Shown here: piece after piece, positions 1-64,000 of the stretch
Layout: the number at the start of each line of letters is the position of its first letter
Position numbering within the stretch: the stretch's first letter is position 1
Assembly (NCBI RefSeq): GCF_028640845.1
Contig: NC_080540.1
Coordinates: forward strand, 133,204,420 to 133,268,419
Length of the DNA: 64,000 bases
Source: Ahaetulla prasina
Lineage: Eukaryota; Chordata; Lepidosauria; Squamata; Colubridae
Direction of reading: 5' to 3'
Position numbers and translations under genes: made by a program
Notes under the pieces: model-generated
Seen by the model: only the letters and a program-made list of their open reading frames with translations
What the model was told of the DNA's origin: nothing
Database searches by the model: none

Positions 1-84
1 TGCTGTGTGCCATTAGTGTTTTTTGTTCACTGCATGGTTCACTAGCAACATTTGATTTTAAAATAATTGACAAGACGCTTGCAT

Positions 85-565
85 GAGTCTCTAAGTGTTG
101 TAATAAAAGTAGTCAACTGTATAAAATTGAATCCACTTCAAGATCATGCTTTGCCAGCTTTGCAAATGAGGAAGACTTTTAAATTCTCGTTATTCCATGC
201 AAAAGTCTGTTGGTTATCAAAGGGGAAGTGCCTTTGTGTCTTGTTGCTTTGGTCCGCCCCGCAATAGTAATCAAAAAGTAGATCACTTCCATTAAGAGTG
301 TCCTGTGGACTAGTGTTAAGACATTTGTTAGATAAGCAATTGAAGGGAATAAAGTATAACCTTTTATCATGTAAAGAGATTATTATGGGATTTATTAGAA
401 AGCGGAAGCTGTATGCAAACAGTGTTCAGGATTTGCCCACTTTTCTTTTTTGGCAGCAACTAAGTCTTGAATTGAAAGATGACAACCTTGTGTATGTGGA
501 TCATTTGAAGCAGTTGCATAATGATACAGAAGTTTGCTTCTGTGACCTGCTAGATAGATAGTGAA
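85..565 (+). pseudogene. hAT transposase relic (ZBED5/FAM200-like)
   Basis: One reading frame holds two protein-like blocks, at 67-267 and 298-561, separated by in-frame stops at 265-270. The first block contains HAKVCWLSKGK (about 194-229), which resembles the H-T-E-V-R-W-L-S-R-G-K block of domesticated hAT transposases such as ZBED5 and FAM200. A run resembling the upstream V-N-x-I-K region precedes it. The second block (LLDKQLKGI onward) resembles the following helical region. No start, zinc finger or C-terminal dimerisation segment is visible, so this is a dead fragment and not the neighbouring host gene. The family assignment is from memory of the motif. Confidence 0.5.
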
Positions 566-1299
566 GCCTGGATCCATTCCAGGCGAATGCTACTGATATT
601 GCCACTACATGGGGTGGGGGGGAGCACTAGTTGAATTACAGAGTGATTCAGAAACCCAAACAAGTTTTAAAAGAGACCAGCATTTTGGGGCAAACGAGTA
701 ATTTCCAAAAAGTTTCCATACCTTTGGAAGAAAAGACTGTTTTTCATGACATTTCCCACATTATACTTGGTGGAATCAGGTGAATTGTTAACACAAGTGT
801 GCAACTGTTTGGACATAGTGAAAAGAGGTAGTTTTCACTTACCATTTACTGTAGTGAAACCTGACATAATTTTTGTGTATGTGACTTGTGGTTTTGATGA
901 TTAGAAAGTTATGGAAAGATTAGGATTAAATTAGAGAAAGCTGTTCGATTAGAATTGTATATATAACTGCCTAGAGGGATATCGAAAGTCATTTCTTTAT
1001 ATACTCATGCGTTGTCTTTTTTTTATATTTTTCTTATATTCTTTTCTATTCTTTTTTTGTGTTTATTTATACATTTAACAAAAATGTATATAAAATTACA
1101 TTAAAAGCAAAATGTAATGTTTTGAATTTGAAACATTTCACATTTGAAATGTAATGTGTCTAGAATTGCAAATTGCATTAGTACAAATAGTATAAGCAAA
1201 AAAACAACAACATAATTCCATTTACAAGCCAAGCGTGGGTAAATGTGGATTTTTTTTCAACAGTAATGGGACCCGAAGGAGCCTTAAGTAAGCAGCAGA
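566..1299. other. 5' flank without recognised gene
   Basis: AT-rich sequence with T-runs near 1018-1060 and A/T-rich repeats at 1078-1150. No exon, RNA gene or named repeat was recognised. Confidence 0.5.
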
Positions 1300-1769
1300 G
1301 GCCTCTCTCGCATAGACACTCCTCCCGCTTCCTCTTGTGGCGCTCAGCCAGGCAAAGCAAAACCAGCCCGGGGGTGCCGCTGGCTGCCGCCCTTTGAAGT
1401 CAAGAGGAAAAGCCGGGACGATGTGCGCGTCTTCGTAGAAGGTGGCCGAGAAAACCCGGGATCGGGAAAAGGCCCGCTGAACCTAGGAGGGGCCAACTCT
1501 CCCCGACCGGGCACAGCTCACACAGCCCCTCCACACCGGGAAATCGTGGCCTATGCAAAACAGGACCTCAGGTTTTCCCGGTGGCGGCAAACGCGGGCGC
1601 AGCCTGGCCAAAGCCATTCCCGCCCACCTTCCCGCGTGAAGCGAACATCCGCCCTCCCGTGACGAAAGGAAAGCGGTGGCATCAGGGATTCCGGGCGAGT
1701 CCGGAGACAAGCGGTTCTGGGAAAGGAGAGAGAGAGAGGGGTCGCTGAGCGGCTCAACCCGGCGCGATT
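1300..1769 (+). promoter_or_regulatory. GC-rich candidate promoter / CpG island of ABCC3
   Basis: Base composition changes abruptly from AT-rich to GC- and CpG-rich at about 1270-1300 and stays so past exon 1 to about 2000. GC-box cores CCGCCC occur at 1387-1392, 1620-1625 and 1649-1654. No convincing TATA box lies at a sensible distance from the start codon, as is common for CpG-island promoters. The transcription start is not determined. An in-frame TGA at 1746-1748 closes the frame upstream of the chosen ATG. Confidence 0.6.
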
Positions 1770-59583
<57,814 letters not shown>

Positions 59584-61890
59584 GTAAGGAAACTTTTTTC
59601 AATTGTATTTGTTGACATTTTCTGGCATCTTATCTCTCTGGGAGTGAGCAGCTTTTGCAGTTTTTAAATGTTATTTGAAAGCCCCCTCTCCCAATTTATA
59701 TTTTTTATTTGGAACTGATGTCTTACGTAAGTGAAAATTAGTCCTTTCAAACTTTGCAGAGTTTTTACTGTTTTTCAGTCTCAACGAATTCTTGAATGGT
59801 TACTGAGGTAAGAGCAAGATCTTTAAATGTCACTAAACAGCTTGTTGTTTTCCTTGCACAACATGTGACATAATTCTCAGTGAACTGCTGTTGGGATTTT
59901 GCAAAATGGAAATGTCTTGAAGGCTGTTGCTGTGCCTTCTCCCATTGCTTATTAAGAGAATGCAGACTTTACAATGTTGGCTCTACCATTTCAGTAGATT
60001 ATCTCAGGCCAGAATGGATTTTGCAATTTTACGTCCCTCTCATAAATGGCACAGTGGTTTTGCATATTCATCAGTTGTGTAGAACAATTCTAGATGCTCA
60101 GTGTGATCAACAGTAATATTAGGAGCCAATCTGCAACTTACTTCTTCAGTTCAATCCCATGCCTTGATGGATGGCAATCCTTAAGTAGCAAACTGCTATC
60201 AGTTCTTAAGGCTTTCTTGCTCAATTCATATCTAGCATCAAACTGACTTATCTTCATGGGGCAGTCAGAAGATTCAGGCATCTACATTCTTTACAAAGTC
60301 CTTATACACTCAGAGGTCTTTTTCATGTATTAATTCTGTAGGCACAAACAAATATATGCAATTCACTAAAGAGATTTTACTTCTGACAAAAGCTACATGC
60401 ATACAATATAATACCATAAAGCAGCAGCAAATAAACTAAGCAAATCCAGCTCTGCTAAGCTTTTCTTCTAACATGAACAAAACCGTGAAAACAAAGTCAT
60501 GAGGATAAATGATTAGCAAGATGCAAAGCCAGCCTGATCACTTCTCCGTGAGATGTTTTCATATGCAACTAAGATGAAGAACACCAGCAAAAAAAGGAGT
60601 GGAGAATGTAAGACCAAGTTTAATAAGGTCTTCTCCTCTGTGTCAGGGCTTTAGGGTTCTTTTATGTTCTAGGTCTAAGTTCTTTTTCTAAATCTTTCCT
60701 TTCTGATTGATCCCAAGTCCAAAAAAATCTGATTTTGGGCTTTCAAACATCTTTTTCCTTCTCTCAGGATTTCAAATGTCCTTTTTAACTGTCTTGCCCA
60801 ACAGTATAAATTTACATCAATATCTCTCCTTCTCTGGCCCAGAGCAACTCTGATTTATTGCCTGTGTCCCCTTAAATAGCCTGCTTTTGCAATTAAGTAG
60901 GCCAATGCCTCAGTATATTCTTTTTTTTAAAAAAAACCCTCATATTCCAGTATATAGTGATTATAACAATTATCCCATTATATCTACTATAATATTCTTA
61001 ATCAAAATGTAATTTCTTAACAGTATTTCAATACACAGAGCATATGCACTGATGACTTGTAAGGGCAGAAGAAAAATTCTTAAAGATTAAAAAAATAAGT
61101 AACATTGGACTAGCTCACAGGATGTTCCAAATGATGCTGGACACAGTAGGGGAACAATTGTATCATTCTTGGAAAAGAACAGAAGTCACCATGAGCAGCA
61201 GAAGAGTTGGAGCTTACCCTGACAACCTCATGACAAATCTACTTATTTTTGTTCCCCTTTCTTGTGATCAATGGAGTGTCCTCTCTGTCTTCATCACCCT
61301 TCAGGGTGACTTGGGTCCCTCAGAACCTCCTGGCAGGTTGAATTCGGTGCGATTCTTTAGAGCCCCGTGGAGATGTGTTGTATCACCGTGACATCATCCC
61401 TGCAATGTCAGCCCCTCCCTCAGTTCTCCTTCCTATACCGCTTATAGGAGACATGTAGAGATGGGGTTCTGGTGATCACTTACAAAAAATGTACTATGTT
61501 TGCGTCTAAGGAATTTAAAACCCATACAGGTGAGATATAAAAGATTCCACAGTTGAAACTCTGCCACATGATTCAAGTGGAAATGATCCATCACCAATCA
61601 CTAAGAGACAGAAAAAGAAGGTTGCACTGTTTTCTCTTGGATGGTACAGTGGCTTTTATTGTCCAGATTTTTGTCCCAATTTTTTGTCCAGATTTTTCAC
61701 ATCAATATACATGCTATTTCCCAGCTGCCCAAAATCCAAGATGTGGAAAAAAAAAGGCTGAAAATTCTTATTAGACCTGCCAATCATAGGCCCTTCCTAC
61801 TCATCCCTGTTGGCACAAATTACTTCAAGAAATATTTTGTCTGACTTTTCAAATTTATATTAATCCTTAAATTTTACTCAATTTCTATAG

Positions 61891-62031
61891 CAGGGGTCTC
61901 TAAACTTGACAACTTTTAAGACTTGAGGACTTCAACTCCCAGAATTCCTCAGCCAGCAAAGCAAAGCTGGCTGAGAAACTCTGGGAGTTGAAGTCCAAAA
62001 ATCTTAAAGTTGCCAAGTTCGGAGACCCCTG
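61891..62031. mobile_element. hAT-type MITE, perfect 8-bp target duplication
   Basis: CAGGGGTCTCTAAACTTG and CAAGTTCGGAGACCCCTG. TTCTATAG is exact at 61883-61890 and 62032-62039. The longest full copy of the 'gacttcaactcccag' family here. Confidence 0.94.
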
Positions 62032-62589
62032 TTCTATAGGGTTCTTTTTTAACACTTCCAAAATAGCTTTTCATTTCCTTAAAAACTTCTCTGCATTTTC
62101 TGTTCCTCTTTTAATTTTAACCATTCCTTCCTCTCTTTGACACTGTTCTTGATAACTAGAACCTTTTCTTTTTATAGTCCTTTTACAGTGCTTTCATCAT
62201 GTTTTTTTTTCCAAAAATCATTCTATGAGTTACCTTTCCACCCTCCTTCTCAGCCTCTTCCACCTCTTCATTCTATTAGGCTTTTGGGGTGGGGGTGTCC
62301 CGTCAATGTAAATTCACTTATTTTGATGGCACTCTGTAACTTTAGAGGTCTTCTTTTCACTCTGTTGTAAGCAGCTTCCACAGCCTATACCTTATATCCA
62401 CTTATTCATTCTTTGAGGTGATTAATCTAGCTTTTAATACCTTTTCCTGCAGAATTTGTACTTTTCTTCCTGCAGTCATTCTACTTTTACTGTTATTTAT
62501 TTTATACCTCTTTCTTCCGTATCCATTTTTTTTCTCGATCCACTCTTGACTGTGTCAAAAAATGGTCTCTCCCAAAGTCATAGCCTCTC

Positions 62590-62760
62590 ATATACATTGA
62601 TTGCCAGTAGCTTCCAGGTACAATTCAAGGTGAAAGATCATAAAGCCCTTCATGACACAGAGCCTAGTTATTTAATAGGCCACCATGTCCAGTACTTTCT
62701 GCCACCTAGTAAGATTGGGCAGTGTGGATACATTCCATATCCCTTCAATTAAATAATTCT
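62590..62760 (+). repeat. L2-type LINE fragment
   Basis: The frame at 62591 onward gives TLIASSFQVQFKVKDHKALH, then DTEPSYLIGHHVQYFLPPS, the L2 block F-Q-V-Q-F-K-V...K-A-L-H...P-x-Y-L. Confidence 0.65.
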
Positions 62761-63004
62761 ATCTATTGGAATCTAGGAAGTCTACCTTCTCTGTCATCTG
62801 CTATCTGGAACCATTTCTCCCCAGAGTTCTATATGATTCACTCCTAATGAAATTCCAAACAGCCAAAACTTGATTGTTCTCGTAGACCTGGAAAAAGAAT
62901 GGTTGTTATCCCCTTGTCAGTTTTTCTTTGGTATGCTGTGTTTGTTTGTCTGGACGTGCATGATCTTTATTGTATTGTTCTTTGCTTTTTAAAGTATCAG
63001 CTAT

Positions 63005-63091
63005 CCAGCCTTGGCAGCTTTGCTGGCTGAGGAACTCTGGGAGTTGAAGTCCACAAGTCTTAAAGTTGCCAAGGTTGGAGACCCCTGATCT
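63005..63091. mobile_element. Right half of hAT-type MITE
   Basis: 'ctggctgaggaactctggg' to 'gttgccaaggttggagaccc'. The left half is missing. Confidence 0.7.
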
Positions 63092-63097
63092 AGAACA

Positions 63098-63262
63098 AGG
63101 GTCCCCAACCGCTGGGCTGTGACCTACTTCTGGGCTGTGGCCTATTTACAACCGGGCCATGTGAACGGTGGGTCAGCGTGCATACACCAGCCCACCACTC
63201 ATGCGGTTCCCCTCTGCCTCCCAGCTAGGCGCCAAGCCACAAAGGTTAGGCACCTTTGGTCT
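63098..63262. repeat. hAT-like fragment ('GGTCCCCAACCGCTGGGC')
   Basis: Resembles the left end of a common element reading CAGGGGTCCCCAACC. The right end is not present. Confidence 0.5.
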
Positions 63263-63384
63263 AGAATCATCTGGAATCAATTGTTCTTTTAGATTGAGTA
63301 TATATAAACAGAGATTCTTAAATCATATATGCAAATCATACAATTTTAAGGAAGTAACTGTTACTATTCTGATTTGTTTGAATT

Positions 63385-63520
63385 CCGGGAGGCAGATCCA
63401 ACCGCCAATCAGCTGCTCGTGGTAAATCAGGCTGTGCTGAAGCTGACCAGGCTGTTTGCTCTTTGCTGCAAGGAGGCAAATTGCTGGGAGGCAGAGGCAG
63501 ATTTTTTTTTTCTTGTTTTC
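63385..63520. repeat. Interior fragment of the 29969-30441 mariner MITE
   Basis: Shares 'tttgctgcaaggaggcaaat', 'tgctgggaggcagaggcaga' and 'tttcttgttttc' with about 30310-30380. No terminal repeats here. Confidence 0.65.
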
Positions 63521-64000
63521 AAAGGGTGGCTGAGAATGTCTACAGACTTTTAGCTATACAATTTAGGATGAACACCCTTGGAATGATGTGGGAGTAGGAA
63601 TGGATTTCCAGAGGACCAATCTCCAAAGGGCAATTACTTTCTTGTATTCAAGTTAAACCACCTTCATTCAGACCTATTTCTTCCTTCTCCTTTTTTAATT
63701 TCACAGATGTACAAATACCTGTTTTTATCTTTTTCATTTCATTTCTTAATTCATACTTTATCATCTGCTTCCTTTACATTTTAGGTCACAAACTTCCACA
63801 TATCATGGCTGTCAACAGTTAGCTTGCGTGCAAATTTCAAAAATCAACCCCATTCTGTTTAGCATGACCTTAAGAGTCAACGCTGAGAGAGAAAACGATT
63901 GTATTTGTACTTTCTGTCCCTTATTTCTTAAGGTGGCGCTTGAGTTCATGGTGACATCAAAATATCTTTCATGCCTTCCTCTGTAGTCATTAATTCTTCA

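Larger units (their letters stand above)
59584..64000 (+). other. Intron 15, 5' part
   Basis: More than 4.4 kb with no recognised exon; in particular no frame encoding G-P-V-G-C-G-K-S-S with splice sites. It contains MITEs and L2 fragments listed separately. Confidence 0.6.

Noticed and set aside
59584..64000. ABCC3 exon 16 (Walker A)
   Set aside because: Looked for a phase-matched exon encoding the G-x-x-G-x-G-K-S loop and found none. It must lie beyond the window.

Overview
The window is vertebrate nuclear DNA, almost certainly from a squamate reptile and most likely an advanced (colubroid) snake. There are no compact ORFs and all splice junctions are GT-AG. The repeats are those of snake genomes: CR1/L3-type LINE tails ending in (ATTCT)n pentanucleotide arrays, CR1 and L2 relics, Penelope-like elements, two tRNA-derived SINE types, hAT and mariner MITEs and solo LTRs. 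The species call is inferred from the repeats; no species-specific marker was tested.

There is one host protein-coding gene, on the + strand: the 5' half of an ABC transporter of subfamily C, best read as ABCC3 (MRP3). Exons 1-15 were assembled by hand (1770-59583). They give about 649 residues: a short N terminus, the five-helix TMD0, the L0 linker, the whole first six-helix transmembrane domain and the first strand of NBD1 with its A-loop Trp. Exon sizes 177/126/138/126/62/132/219/178/162/93/204/147/88/67 nt keep phase throughout and look like those of vertebrate MRP genes. The Walker A exon and everything after it lie beyond the right edge. A GC-rich block at about 1300-1770 is the likely promoter. 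Upstream of it sits a dead hAT transposase relic.

Region by region: 1-1769 is 5' flank. 1800-26277 is the 24.5-kb intron 1, rich in repeats. From about 19.09 to 26.22 kb it is a mosaic of Penelope-like pieces in both orientations, three near-identical L3 LINE pieces, palindromic fold-backs, AT microsatellites and a perfect 349-bp copy of intron 2. The pieces join at shared sequences of 4-12 nt, and the mosaic stops only about 55 bp before exon 2. 26278-59583 holds exons 2-15 with introns of 0.9-5.1 kb carrying MITEs, CR1, SINEs, a solo LTR with a 5-bp target duplication and L3 tails. 59584-64000 is the start of intron 15, with no exon recognised.

The most notable structure is the intron-1 mosaic. 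It is either a record of serial microhomology-mediated template switching or an assembly fault, and the copies carry homopolymer-length differences that make the second option a serious one. The Penelope-like termini also carry a fold resembling the hammerhead ribozyme.
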